A DNA stretch of 64,000 nucleotides. Source: Carnegiea gigantea. Its lineage: Eukaryota; Streptophyta; Magnoliopsida; Caryophyllales; Cactaceae. Of this stretch, positions 11,722-24,100 are shown piece after piece. Positions within the stretch are counted from its first letter, which is position 1, and every line of letters begins with the position of its first letter. The notes beneath the pieces are model-generated. The model was given only the letters and a program-made list of their open reading frames with translations, was not told where the DNA came from and ran no database searches. The stretch covers positions 124,001 to 188,000 of the forward strand of contig JAKOGI010000055.1 in assembly GCA_029747015.1 (NCBI GenBank), read 5' to 3'. A program made the translations under genes and the position numbers.

Positions 11722-12605
11722 GATTTCAAGCTTTAAAATAAGCCCAAGTTTGTTTAATTTGGACGTCATTTGATTGGGCAAAATATCACTCAAAGGTACA
11801 TTATTCTGATCCAGTCCAGTCTGAGATAGGTGCATTGTTTGGGCCATAACTTTTAAACCGCTTATCCAAATTGAGCAAATGAGCCCATTCTGGAAAATAG
11901 ACTTCCAGGGCTTTCTAGCAAGCCCAAGAACGCGTGTTTTAGCCGAGTATTCTGGAAGATATACTCTGTTGAAGTTGAGGCAGCTGCAAGGATTAATTCT
12001 GGGAAAGTGAAGAGTCTTCGGTTACATGTGTTTGTGTGGCTGATATTGTGCACGTTTTGGAGGCTTCTAGATGGAGATAATCAGCTGATAGAAATCCTAG
12101 AATATTCCTTGTAACCTCCCCACCCCTTTTATGATGAGTCTTTTCATTTTACTTAGTCTTTTCATTGGCTAGTTTTAATTGTTAGGAGTTGTTGAGTCTT
12201 TTGGTTGTCTTTTGCTGAGCTTATAAAAGAGGAGGGGCATGTGATGCTTGTCGTTCAGATTGTATGAGATTTCCAAAAAAAATACAAGTACTTTGAGTGT
12301 GTTTCTCAAAAGTGCATCTGAAATTCCTAGTTCTATATCTTGAATTGTGGCAAATTCAAGTGGTGTTCTAGGTTCTCTATCTTCTCCATTGGAGTGATTC
12401 CTCGGTTAAGACAAGAGAATTGGCCCCAGATCAAGTCATTGAGTGGCTCCATGAAGGATTATCTCAATTACAAGGTCTTGTTCTATCCTTTTCTTGTGTG
12501 GTGAAGATCTTCTTCCATCTCATCCATCTTTCATTTCTCTTTTCATTTTGGTTTGTTTTGAGTTTGAGTTTGATTTGGATCACTTTCCACGCACACATAC
12601 ATCAG
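11489..12605 (+). repeat. 3' LTR of element B
   Basis: 1,117 bp, TGATGGAGACCATCATG ... CACATACATCA. It has a TATA-like box TATAAAA at 12222-12228 and the shared U3 block (GAGCAAATGAGCCCATTCTGG at about 11874). The first about 230 bp encode the LTR tail peptide. No primer binding site follows, consistent with a 3' LTR. Confidence 0.88.
12222..12228 (+). promoter_or_regulatory. Candidate TATA box in element B LTR
   Basis: TATAAAA in a GC-poor context about 380 bp before the LTR end, at the same relative place as TATA boxes in the LTRs of E, I and S. Inferred from position only. Confidence 0.5.
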
Positions 12606-14191
12606 ATTGTCCCAATAGGAAGGTCATTACCTTGGTTGAATATCAAGCACTTGAGCAAGCCGAGTTAGGGGAGGAAGGGAGTGATAAGGAAGTTCACTTG
12701 ATGGAAATGGAGAAGGAGTGTATTGAGGAGGCGGATGAAGGAGAATTGCTTGTACTTAGGAGAGCCTTGAGTGGTCATAAGGTTCCAAACCGGGAAGAAC
12801 AAAAAGAGAACATCTTCCACACCCGGTGCACCGTCAATGGCCGTGTATGTTCCCTCATTGTGGATGGAGGTAGTTGTGCCAATGTGGTCTCAACTACTTT
12901 GGTGGAGAAGCTCCAACTCAAGACCGAGCCTCACCCTCACCCATACTCTATTCAATGGCTCAATCAAGGTAAAGGTCTCCAAGTCTCTACTAGTTGTTTG
13001 ATTGCATTGTCTATTGGTAAAAGTTATAGAGACGAGTTGTGGTGTGACATCCTTCCCATGGATGCTTGTCACATTTTGTTGGGGAGACCTTGGCTCTTTG
13101 ATCATAAGGTCATGCATGATGGGTACCAAAACACTTACACCCTACTCAAAGATAGCCGAAAGATCACACTTGCCCCATTAGCCCCACATCAAATCACCAA
13201 ACCCAAGGCCAAAGAGGATCGTAAGGGGGGAGAAATGTTACTATCCCTCCTTGAACCGACACTCTTGTCCTCCCATCATGAATATAAGACCCTCAAGGAG
13301 ATGATCCTCTACACACCCCCACAAGATGAAACTGAAGCCCCTCTTCACCCATTAGCCTATCAACTCCTAAAGCAATTTTCCCATGTCTTTCCCGAAGAGA
13401 TACCCTCCGGCCTACCCCCTCAAAGATCCATCCAACACCACATAGACCTCATTCCCGGGGCCATTTTACCCAACAAGCCGGCATATAGAATGAACCCCAA
13501 GGAAACTTTAGAGATTCAAAGGCAAGTGGAGGAGTTGGTTTCCAAAGGTTTGGTGCGTGAAAGCTTGAGTCCTTGCGCCGTACCCGCCCTTCTTGTCCCC
13601 AAGAAGGATGGCTCTATGAAGATGTGTGTGGATAGCCGGGCCATCAACAAAATTACTATCAAGTACCGGCATCCCATACCAAGGCTAGAAGACATGCTTG
13701 ATGAACTCCATGGGTCTAGGGTCTTTTTCAAAATAGACCTAAGGAGTGGGTACTACCAAATCCGGATTCGAGAAGGGGATGAGTGGAAGACCGCTTTCAA
13801 GACCAAGATGGGGCTTTATGAATGGCTAGTCATGCCATTTGGCCTTTCCAACGCCCCAAGCACATTCATGAGACTAATGAACCAAGTATTCAAGCCATTT
13901 CTTGGGAAATTTGTGGTGGTATATTTTGATGACATATTGGTGTTTAGCAAGACCGAGGAAGAGCATTTCGGTCACCTCAAACAAGTTATGATGATCCTTG
14001 AACAAGAGCAACTCTATGGGAATCTCAAGAAGTGCTCTTTCTTTACTCTTGAGGTGGTATTCTTGGGATACACAGTTTCGGGCCAAGGCATTAGTGTTGA
14101 TCAAAGCAAGGTGGAAGCAATCAAGACATGGCCCATTCCCACCTCCATGCATGATGTTAGGAGCTTTCATGGCTTGGCTTCCTTTTATTAG
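12606..14191 (+). pseudogene. Element C Gag C-terminus, protease and RT
   Basis: Begins with the last part of the CCHC knuckle (CPNRKVITLVEYQ), then the acidic linker with ADEGELLVLRR. The protease has IVDGGSCANV at about 12860 and [14 protein letters not shown]. The RT has [31 protein letters not shown] and the YFDD box (about 13923). The frame stops at TAG within the RNase H approach (LASFY then stop): there is one extra T in the run near 14187, so this is a frameshift. The open frame to the left of 12606 belongs to the LTR of B and is not part of this gene. Confidence 0.86.
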
Positions 14192-15818
14192 GAGGTTTAT
14201 ACGCCACTTTAGCTCCATTGCCGCCCCTATGACCGAGGTATTGAAGGGGAGCAAGTTCATTTGGACACCACAAGCACAAAAGTCATTTGATGAACTCAGA
14301 GAGAAGCTAACTCATGCACCGGCCCTAGCTCTTCCATGCTTTGACAAGGTGTTTGAAGTTGAGTGTGATGCCTCCGGCGTGGGCATAGGTGCGGTTTTGA
14401 TCCAAGAAGGAAGGCCCCTTGCTTACTTTAGTGAAAAATTAAGTGAGTCAAGGAGGAAGTATTCAACCTATGATAAGGAGTTCTTTGCTATCGTCCGTGC
14501 CCTAGAACATTGGACTCACTACTTGATAGCCAATGAGTTCATCTTGCATTCCGATCATGAAGCTTTAAAGTACATCCAAGGCCAACACAAGTTGAACTCT
14601 CGACATGCAAAATGGGTTGAGTATTTACAATCATTCCACTTCATGATCGAGCACAAGTTCGGGAAGCTCAACCAAGGTGCGGATGCTTTGTCTAGAAGAC
14701 ACCTCCTTTTGTTCCAACTTGGGTCATGTGTGCTTGGATTTGAGCATCTCAAGTCCTTGTACAAGGATGATGAAGATTTCAAGGAGCTATATGAGACTTG
14801 CCTAACTCACCCAAAGGGAGATTTCTCATTGCAAGAAGGTTACTTGTTCAAAGGTAACCGATTGTGTGTACCAAGGAGTGGCACACGTGAGCTTATACTT
14901 AGAGAGATTCATGATGGGTCTCTTGCCGGCCACTTTGGAGAGGACAAGACCTACACAATGGCCAAAGAGCACTACTATTGGCCTCACATGCCTAAGGACA
15001 TCCAAGACTTAATCAAGAGGTGCTCTACTTGTCAGATGGCCAAGAGCCATGCACTCCCTCAAGGGCTTTACACCCCATTGCCTACACCACAAGGGCCATG
15101 GTTAGATGTGAGTATGGATTTCACACTTGGTCTCCCACGCACCCAACGCAACAAAGATTCCATTTTGGTGGTGGTTGATCGGTTTTCCAAGATGGCCCAC
15201 TTCATAGCTTGCCACAAGACCAATGATGCTTCTCACATAGCCGATTTGTACTTCAAGGAAATAGTAAGGCTTCACGGCATTCCCCTTACTATTATCTCGG
15301 ATAGGGACTCAAAGTTCCTAAGTCATTTTTGGACCACGCTTTGGCGAAAGTTGGGCACAAAGTTGAAGTTTAGTACTACTTGCCACCCTCAAACGGATGG
15401 CCAAACTGAAGTGGTGAACCGATCATTGGGAACCTTGCTAAGGGTCCTAGTGAAGAAGAACTTGAAGGCTTGGGACCTCCTACTTGCGCATGCCGAGTTC
15501 GCATACAATAGAGCCCCAAGTAGAACCACCAACGAGTCCCCCTTCAAGGTGGTGTATGGTCAAAATCCACTTGGACCTCTTGACCTTCTACCCATACACC
15601 AAGAGAAGATGAATGTTGAGGCTAGCAAGAGGGTAAAGGCAATTCAAGAGCTCCACAAGAAGGTCCAAGATCAAATTGAGAAGTCCAATGAGAGGTACAA
15701 GAGTCAAGCCAACAAGCACCGCAAGCAAGCCTTATTCAAACCGGGAGACCTAGTTTGGGTGCACCTTAGGAAGGAACGATTCCCCTTCAAAAGGAAATCC
15801 AAGCTCTTGCCACGGGCC
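14192..15818 (+). pseudogene. Element C RNase H and integrase, truncated by insertion
   Basis: Continues in the +1 frame after the frameshift. RNase [32 protein letters not shown], all catalytic positions kept. Integrase: zinc-binding domain ending [10 protein letters not shown]; core with SMDFTLGLP, SDRDSKF and DGQTEVVN (D, D, E all present); C-terminal fold start GDLVWVHLRKERFP. Ends at KSKLLPRA because G is inserted; the stop at 15819-15821 is LTR sequence. The remaining integrase end is K. Confidence 0.86.
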
Positions 15819-16522
15819 TGATGCATATTCCCATATGCATCATTTTTATTTAAGGTCAACTTCCAAGAAGAAAAGTGTCAAACAAGAGCGTGCATGGGAA
15901 CTCTCATATTTTCTCTTATTATGTGAGTTCAAGGACTTTAGACACCATGAAGAAGTCAAGCAAGTGGCGAAAATCTGGATAAGACTCATATTCCTTCCGG
16001 AAGAATTGGTGCCCGATTCATCCCGTCGGAAGGTAATTTTTTTTGTGCTCATTTTTGGACTAGCTCAAGTGGACCCACAACTTGAGGGGCCACATGGTTT
16101 TGAAGCTTAAGATGTCAGCTTAAAATTAAGCCCAATTTTATTTAATTTAGACGTCATTTGATTGGACAAAGTAGTACTCAAAGGGAAGTTGTCCTGCTCC
16201 AGTCTAGTTCTGATATAGGTGTAATGTTCGGACCATCACTTTTGATCTACTTATCCAAATTGAGCAAATGAGCCCATTCTGGAAAATATATTTTGAGGGC
16301 TTTCCGACAAGCTCAGAATCACCTGATTTGGACGTGTGTGCTGAGAGTTATGCTCAGTTGAAGTGGAGGCTGCTGCAAGGATTAAATGCTGGGTAAATGA
16401 AGAGACTTTGGTTACATGACATCATGTGGATGACATCATGCACGACTTGGAGTGTTCTAGATGGATGTCTTCAGCTGATTGGAAGCCTAGAATATTCTTT
16501 GTAACCTCCCCCACCCCTTTAT
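15819..16522 (+). repeat. 5' LTR fragment of element G (same element as O)
   Basis: Starts with the hairpin TGATGCATAT, four bases, ATATGCATCA, as do the LTRs of O, M and R. It is inserted in C with TSD GGGCC. It runs about 700 bp, encodes the LTR tail peptide (FLPEELVPDSS ... PHGFEA, stop at 16108-16110), and breaks off at CCCCTTTAT where D begins. The next LTR bases (TTTATGTTGAGTCT) are found inverted at 53723-53736. Confidence 0.85.
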
Positions 16523-18113
16523 TGATGTAAAGGCCAAGGGTAGGGACAACCCAAGCAACCTCACATCAAAGAAAGAGAATTTGAGAAGGGAAGACGCACG
16601 GTCGTGCGTCCAACTGTGTGCAGCCTCGGGTTGCAAATTGCAGGGTACGCACGGGCGTGCGTTGAACCGTGCGGGGACTGTGATATGCTTGCCTTGGATG
16701 AATCTTCACGGTTTTGAATGTCTTTGAGAGCAAAGCCTATTCTAATGCAATGAGCTTTGTTTGGACTTGATTCTATGAGGGGAAAGGTAGAAGGAGTAGT
16801 TTTGAAAGGGGGAAATGGAAGTATGGTAGGTGGTTTAATGGAATGACTTGAAGATCATTCAAGTATTGAAGATGATAAATGAAGAACACGAAGAACACAG
16901 AAGATCAACTTGAAGATTCAAGCTAATCAAGTGAATTAGGATAGAACTAAACTCGAGGATTAGATACAGAAACACCACTAATCTTTGAGTTTAGGGCCCT
17001 TAAGCTTGATCAAGATACAGAATCACCACTCAATCAAGATTAAGACTCACTTGAACACCACTTAGTTTGGCCTAAACTAAGATAAGCAAGCAAGAGTTTT
17101 TGAAGAGAAAGCTCACAAGCTCTCTATGATTTTCTTTTACTAAAAACTGAAGTGTCTCTTTCCTTTGGCCGTGAAAGGCCTTACATAAGCAGCAAAATGA
17201 TCAAGCTAGCAAGCACCTCTCTTTTCCTTCCTAGGAGGGAAAGGTATTAACTAGCTCTAATTGCCACGGTTAGAGCTAAATGGCTTCAAGCATGCTTAAG
17301 ACTAATCAAAACACACTTAAACCTTCAAGGAAAACAAGGCAAATGATCATTACAACATAATCAACTAGTCCCTAAGCTTAATTAGCATTCAAAGGCAGCA
17401 AGTGGCCATGTGAGTAGCCGAAAAGTGGCAATCCCCTTTGCGGCTGACCAATGGTGTTAAGGGACATCTTTCCTTGTCTCTTCCTTCTCATTGGCCGTTC
17501 TTTCCAATGTTGCAGCTGATGATGATTGCCTTGAGGTGTGTGCCCAGCCTTGGGAGGTGTGCCAACTCAGTTGATAGCAAGGAAACCCACCGGAAAAGGT
17601 TTGCTCAGCCGTGCCTCCAAACCGTGTGCAATGGGCAGTTTTACACTCGGTTTTCAGGCCAAGTTTACCCAAAGCAAAAAAGGATATGGCTTGGGTTTTA
17701 AACGTGGGGGAGAAAGTTTAAGGTGTAAATAAACCCCCTCATTTAAGAAATCAAGGCTAAACATGGATTAAGTAAGGTAATCGCATGCAAACTTTTAACC
17801 GTACAGAATTGGACTAATTCTGGCCGGTTAGGAAAAACGCCATTGATCTTTCATCCTCTTGTAGCATGACTTGAATTCAATGCTTGGACTTGAAAGTTAA
17901 CTTCCTGAGGATTCCAAAAATGCAAAAATATTGGCCTTAATCTATGAAATGGCTTAAGAAATCAGATGCACAAAACCGGGCTTGTGCAGGCCGGTTGTGC
18001 TAGTCTCAGCTTCTTGCCAAAGGTGAGCCATCTTCTTGGTTTGGGACCTTGTTCTTGGCCGACTTGGACTTGTCTCATCTGGAGCTAGGTCTTGGCTAGG
18101 TAGGTCTCCATCA
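16523..18113 (-). repeat. 3' LTR of element D
   Basis: 1,591 bp, element orientation TGATGGAGACCTACC ... GGCCTTTACATCA. U5 holds GCACGGTCGTGC (about 16596) and GCACGGGCGTGC (about 16656). Its first 160 bp encode the arginine-rich C-terminal tail of the pol frame. I see no strong TATA box. Confidence 0.92.
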
Positions 18114-20004
18114 TCCTCCCCTTGTTGAAAAGATTTAATCCTCAAATCTGGGGGGAAAGTATCTGGATAGAAGGGACTCAAATCAGCTACATTAAAGGTG
18201 GCTGAAACCTCAAAATCACCAGGGAGATCAATCTTGTAAGCATTGTCGTTGATTCTCTCCAAGACTTCAAATGGACCTTCAGCTCGTGCCATGAGCTTGT
18301 TTTTCCTCTTAGAAGGAAAACGTTCCTTTCTCAGATGGATCCATACCAAGTCTCCTGGTTGAAAGACAATCTTTCTGCTATGCTTGTTGGCGTGTGCTTC
18401 ATAGGCTGCATTAGTCTTCTCAATGCGTGCTTTCACCAACTCATGGAGCTTTTGAATCTCTTTTACTCTTTGTGTTGTATCAGCATGGGGTTTTTGGTCT
18501 TGGGGCCGTGGGGTAAGATCATTTGGACTCAAGGGATCAACCCCGTATACCACTTTGAACGGCGAAAGACCAGTAGCCTTGCTAGGCGCCCTGTTGTATG
18601 CAAACTCGCCATGGGGTAAGAGTAAATCCCAGGCTTTCGCATTAGGTTTAATCAAAGCCCTTAGGAGAGTACCTAGGATTCGATTAGTGACCTCAGTCTG
18701 GCCATCAGTCTGGGGATGACAGGTAGTACTAAACAGCAACTTAGTACCAAGCTTCTTCCAAAGAGTAATCCAAAAATGACTAAGGAATTTAGTATCCCTA
18801 TCCGAAACAATGGTCTTAGGAATACCATTCAACCTCGTTACCTCTTTAAAATAGAGCTCGGCAATGTGTGTAGCATCATTTGTTTTGCAGCAAGGAATGA
18901 AATGTGCCATCTTTGAAAATCTGTCCACTACCACAAAGATTGAATCCTTTCCCCTTTGAGTCTTAGGTAGACCCAAAATGAAATCCATACTTACATCCAC
19001 CCAAGGTAGAGTAGGCACGGGTAAGGGCGTGTATAATCCGTGGGGCAAGGTATGGCTCTTGGCTGCTTGGCACGTTCCACATCTTCTAAGGATGTCTTGA
19101 ACATCCTTTTCCATCCCTGGCCAACAGTAGTGCTCCCTTAACATGGTTAAGGTCTTTGATTCTCCAAAATGGCCGGCCAAGGAACCTCCATGAACTTCTC
19201 TGATTAAGAGCTCACGAGTGCTACACTTTGGAATGCATAAACGCACTCCCTTGAACAAGTAACCCTCTTGAATTAGGAAGTCTCCCTTTGGATGTTTCAA
19301 ACATGCAGCATAGAGATTTCCTAGGTCTTCATCTTCGGCGTATAAACTCTTGAGATGCTCAAAACCAAGAATAAGAGCATCTAATTGGAACATAAGGAGG
19401 TATCTCCTTGATAATGCATCCGCACCTTGATTTAACTTTCTCGACTTGTGCTTAATAGTGAAGTGGAATGATTGTAGGAATTCAACCCACTTGGCATGGC
19501 GTGAGTTAAGCTTATGCTGGCCTTGAATATACTTTAACGCCTCATGATCCAAATGAAGTATAAACTCACTAGCGACCAAGTAATGACTCCAATGCGCTAG
19601 GCACCGAATGATAGCATAGAATTCCTTATCATATGTGGAGTATTTTCTTCTCGAGTCACATAGTTTTTCACTGAAGAAGGCCAATGGTTTGCCTTCTTGA
19701 GTTAAAACTCCACCAATCCCCACACCGGATGCATTACACTCAACTTCAAAAACTTTCTCAAAGCACGGCAAAGCAAGCACCGGTGCTTGAGTAAGTTTCC
19801 TTTTCACCTCCTCGAAGGCAGCCTGAGCTTTAGGATTCCATTGGAAGGATGAACCCTTAAGCACTTCGGTCATAGGGGACATGATGGTGCTGAAGTTTCG
19901 TATAAATCTTCTGTAAAACGAAGCCAAACCATGAAAACTTCTAACATCATGTATACTCTGTGGTTGAGGCCAAGTGCGAATAGCCTCTATCTTCCCTTCA
20001 TCAA
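17954..20004 (-). pseudogene. Element D RNase H (second copy), integrase and CR-like tail
   Basis: Open from the duplicated RNase H copy to the stop at 17954-17956. RNase H reads ECNASGVGIG: the catalytic Asp is Asn here. Integrase is complete: zinc-binding region (CGTC), [24 protein letters not shown], then VWIHLRKERFP, NDNAYKIDLPG and SATFNVADLSPF. The frame crosses the polypurine tract and continues 53 codons inside the 3' LTR, including RPRTRSQTKKMAHLWQ. This resembles the CR motif described at the integrase C-terminus of CRM group A elements, also LTR-encoded. Not functional as a whole because the upstream 421-bp duplication shifts frame and E interrupts. Confidence 0.85.
18114..18127 (-). 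other. Polypurine tract of element D
   Basis: CAACAAGGGGAGGA on the element strand, ending at the LTR start TGATGGAGACC. Confidence 0.78.
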
Positions 20005-20055
20005 TGACTCCAATGCGCTAGGCACCGAATGATAGCATAGAATTACTTATCATAT
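19584..20055 (-). repeat. 421-bp tandem duplication in element D RNase H (left part)
   Basis: The copy at 19584-20004 repeats sequence now split by E into 20005-20055 and 26954-27323 (51 + 370 = 421 bp). The junction TCAA/TGACTCC shows two shared bases (AA). 421 is not a multiple of three, so it shifts the frame. E is inserted in the other copy, so the duplication predates E. Confidence 0.85.
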
Positions 20056-21164
20056 TGATGTATATGTGGGTGGCAAGTGAACCAAATCAAACTCCAACTC
20101 AAAATAAGCCAAATTGGGAAGAGAAATGAAAGATGGATGAGATGGATGAAGAATTTCACTACACAAGAAAAAGGAATAGAACAAGATCTTGTAATTGAGA
20201 TAATCCTTCACGGAGCCACTCAATGACTTGACCTTGGGCTAATTCTCTTGTCTTAACCAAGGAATCACTCCAATTGGAAAAGGAAGAGAACCTAGAACAC
20301 CACTTGAATTTGCCACAATTCAAGATATAGAACTAGGAATTTAGTTGCACTTTTGAGAAACACACTCAAAGTACTTGTATTGCTTTGGAAATTTCTTACA
20401 ATGCTGAATGAATAGCTTCACACGCCCCTCCCCTTTTTATAGACTCAGCAAAAGACAATCAAAGGACTCAAATAACTCCTAACAATTAAAACTAGCTAAT
20501 GAAAAGTCTAAGAAAAATGAAAAGACTCATCATAAAAGGGGTGGGGAGGTTACAAGGAATATTCTAGGATTTTTGCAGCTGATTACATCAATCTAGAAGC
20601 ATCTAAAACGTGCACAATATCAGCCACACAATATATGTAACCTAAGACTCTTCATATTCCCAGCATTAATCCTTGCAACTGCCTCAACTTCAACAGAGCA
20701 TAACTTCCAGAATACTCGGCCAAATCACGCGTTCTTGGGCTTGTTAGAAAGCCCTGGAAGTCTATTTTCCAGAATGGGCTCATTTGCTCAATTTGATAAG
20801 CGGTTTGAAAGTTATGGCCCAAACAATGCACCTATCTCAGACTGGACTGGATCAGCATAACGTATCTTTGAGTGATATTTTGCCCAATCAAATGATGTCC
20901 AAATTAAACAAACTTGGGCTTATTTGAAAGCTGAAATCTTAAACTTCAAAACCATGTGGAGCCTCAAGTTGTGGGACCACTTTAGGTAGGCCAAAAGTGC
21001 ACACAAAAAGCGGGAAATTTCTGGATGACGGCGGCACTACCTCTTCGGGTATGAACGCCAATTTCCGGCAAAGTTTGGCAACTTCCTTGACTACTTGAAG
21101 CTTGAGTGAGTCCTCCTTGGGCTGAACTTGATGGTCCTTGGGCTTCTTACGATGGTCTCCATCA
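20056..21164 (-). repeat. 3' LTR of element E
   Basis: TGATGGAGACCATCG ... CACATATACATCA in element orientation. TATA box (TATAAAAA) at 20434-20441. The first 226 bp encode the C-terminal tail of the pol frame, stop at 20939-20941. About 15 differences from the 5' LTR, including an 8-9 bp duplication in the latter near 26478. Confidence 0.93.
20434..20441 (-). promoter_or_regulatory. Candidate TATA box, element E 3' LTR
   Basis: TATAAAAA on the element strand, followed downstream by a GGGG-rich stretch; conserved in position with the 5' LTR (26207-26214) and with S. Confidence 0.5.
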
Positions 21165-24100
21165 TTCCCCCCGGGTAAGTGAAAGTTTGCCCTCAAACTA
21201 GGAAGGGGCTCATCATCGAAAAAGGGGCTAAGATCGGAGACATTGAAGGTAGCCGAAACTCCATAATCTCCAGGTAGATCAACCTTATATGCATTGGGCC
21301 CAACCTTCTCAAGGATTTCAAATGGACCATCGGAACGCGGCATCAACTTAGATTTTCTCTTTGAAGGGAAACGCTCCTTCCTCATGTGAATCCATACCAA
21401 ATCTCCTGGCTGAAAATGTACCTCCTTGCGATGCTTGTTGGCGCTTTGCATGGCTCTCTCATTAGCCTTGGCAATGTTATCTCTAACTCTTGCATGAAGT
21501 TCTTGGATCTCCTTGGCTCTTTTTTCAGCTTCCCAACTAAATTTTGTGGGAGTTGGAATGGGAACAAGATCCAAGGGACTCTTGGGATTGTAGCCATAGA
21601 CAACTTGAAATGGAGAGAGTTGGGTGGACTTGCTAGGCACTCGATTGAATGCAAACTCGGCATGTGGTAGCAACTCATCCCAATTCTTCAAATGCTTCTT
21701 CACTAGGACTCTAAGTAAGGTACCCAAAGTCCTATTGGTGACTTCAGTTTGTCCATCAGTTTGGGGATGACAAGTAGTGCTAAACTTGAGTTGAGTACCC
21801 AATTTGCGCCATAGAGTTAGCCAAAAATGACTTAGAAACTTGGAGTCACGATCGGATACCATGCTCTTTGGAATGCCATGTAGTCTCACAATCTCCTTGA
21901 AATAAAGACTAGCCACTTGAGTAGCATCATTAGTGGTGTGGCAAGGGATGAAATGCGCCATCTTGGAGAATCGATCCACAACCACCATAATGGAGTCTTT
22001 GTTCCTTTGGGTTCTAGGTAAACCCGTGATGAAATCCAAGCTAATATCTTCTCAAGGGGCTTGAGGAATGGGAAGTGGAGAATACAATCCTTGGGGCAAA
22101 GAATGGCTCTTAGCCATTTGACAAGTAGAACATCTTTTGATGAAATGCTCTACATCTCTTGACATCTTAGGCCAATAGTAGTGTTCCTTCAACATTGATC
22201 TAGTCTTCTCGACACCAAAATGGCCAGCTAGTGCTCCTCCATGTAGCTCTTGGATAAGCAGTTCTCGAAATCCACATTGAGGTATACAAAGGCGTGAACC
22301 TTTGAATAGGAACCCATCTTCTAAGTGGAACAACCCATGGGGGTGCTTAAGACACTTCTCAAAAATGTCCTTGAAATCATCATCTTTTGGGTACAAATCT
22401 TTAACAACTTCAAATCCAAGCACTTTAGTACTCAAAGTAGAGAGTAATAAGTACCTTCTTGATAATGCATCAGCTCCTTTGTTGAGAGTTCCAGCCTTAT
22501 GTTGGATAGTGAAGTGGAAGGACTGAAGATACTCTACCCATTTAGCATGTCTAGGGTTGAGCTTATGTTGTCCTTGGATGTATTTGAGAGCTTCATGGTC
22601 AGAATGAAGGATGAATTCACCTCCAACTAAGTAATGACGCCAATGCTCCAATGCTCTAATGATTGCATAAAACTCCTTGTCATAGGTGGAGTACTTCTTC
22701 TTGGCATCGTTGAGCTTCTCACTGAAAAAGGCAATGGGTCTCTTCTCTTGAGATAGGACAGCTCCAATTCCTACCCCGGATGCATCACACTCTACTTCAA
22801 AGACTTTGGTAAAGTCGGGCAAGGCTAGAACGGGGGAACTAGTGAGCTTCTTCTTGATCTCTTCAAAAGCTTGTTGTGCTTGCTCGTTCCATGAAAACTC
22901 TTTGCCTTTAATTACCTCAGTCATAGGAGCCATAATTGTGCTGAAATTTCTAATGAACCTCCGGTAAAATGAGGCTAGGCCATGAAAACTCCTTACTTGA
23001 GTGATGGATGTAGGAGTTGGCCACTCTTGAATAGCCTTGATCTTGCTATCATCAACTTGGAGGCCTTGGGCGGAAACAATGAAACCCAAGAATACCACTT
23101 GAGGAGTGAAGAAAAAGCATTTCTCCATATTGCCATAAAGTTGTTCTTGTGAAAGAATCTCCAAAACTTGTTGCAAATGCTTGGCATGCTCCTCCTCGGT
23201 CTTGCTATAGACCAAGATATCATCAAAGTAAACAACAACACAAGTTCCAATGAGGGGCTTGAGAACTTGGTTCATGAGTCTCATAAAAGTGCTCGGGGCA
23301 TTAGTAAGCCCGAATGGCATTACAAGCCACTCATATAAACCTCCTTTAGTCTTAAAGGCGGTTTTCCATTCATCACCTTCATAAATGCGAATCTGGTAAT
23401 AGCCACTTCTAAGATCAATCTTAGAAAAGATAGCAGCTCCGTGTAATTCATCCAATAGATCTTCCAATCAGGGAATAGGATACCGGTACTTGATAGTGAT
23501 CTTGTTTATTGCCCGGCTATCAACACACATACGCAAGCTACCATCCTTCTTAGGAACAAGGAGGGCGGGCACGGCACATGGGCTTAGACTTTCCCGAATT
23601 AAACCCTTGGACAAGAGATCATCCACTTGTCTTTGGATTTCTTGTGTTTCGCTTGGAGACATGCGGTATGCCGGCTTGTTTGGAAGTACGGATCCGGGAA
23701 CGAGGTCTATCTTGTGTTGGATAGATCTTGGAGGGGGAAGGCCATGTGGAATTTCTTGTGGAAAAACATGGTGATAGGCTTGTAGGAGAGGGGTGAGTAG
23801 TGGATGTGAGGGAGATGGTGGCTTAGACTCTTCTTGTAAAAGTATCAAGTCTTTAAAAGACTCATACTCATGGTGCTCAGATTTGAGAAGAGTAGTAAAG
23901 AAGACTTCCAAATGAGGATTGTCTTTTGGTTGAGAGGGGGAAGGACTTTTGAGAGGGGTAAGAGTGATTTTCTTACGGTCCTTGAGAAAAGAGTAAGTGT
24001 TCATCCGGCCATCATGGATGACACTTCTATCAAAAAGCCATGGTCTACCCAATAATATATGGCAAGCATCCATGGGGACTATATCACACCAAATCTCATC

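Larger units (their letters stand above)
3404..12605 (+). mobile_element. Element B: Ty3/gypsy retrotransposon, 5' truncated in window, hosts A and F
   Basis: The plus-strand element starts mid-protease at the A junction and runs through RT (3404-4610). It is split by F (4611-9623), then continues with RNase H and integrase (9624-11488), polypurine tract and 3' LTR (11489-12605). Its LTR end CATCA (12605) is followed at once by gag sequence of element C (DCPNRK...), so B was itself inserted into C; the matching 5' end lies left of the window, beyond A. It is closely related to E, I and S in protein sequence and LTR. Confidence 0.9.
12606..15818 (+). mobile_element. Element C: internal part of a Ty3/gypsy retrotransposon, host of B, cut by G
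   Basis: Starts inside the gag zinc knuckle at the B junction and ends inside the integrase C-terminus (KLLPRA) at the duplication GGGCC (15814-15818). The missing integrase end continues as element K (42987 to 42816, minus), which starts with the same GGGCC and the next codons. Its 5' LTR and gag start lie left of the window, beyond B. Confidence 0.88.

Noticed and set aside
17457..17672. A 71-codon open frame (and overlapping 83- and 64-codon frames) identical in three places (also 30855-31070 and 54178-54393)
   Set aside because: All three lie at the same position in D-family LTRs; identity reflects recent LTR copies, and there is no recognisable domain.
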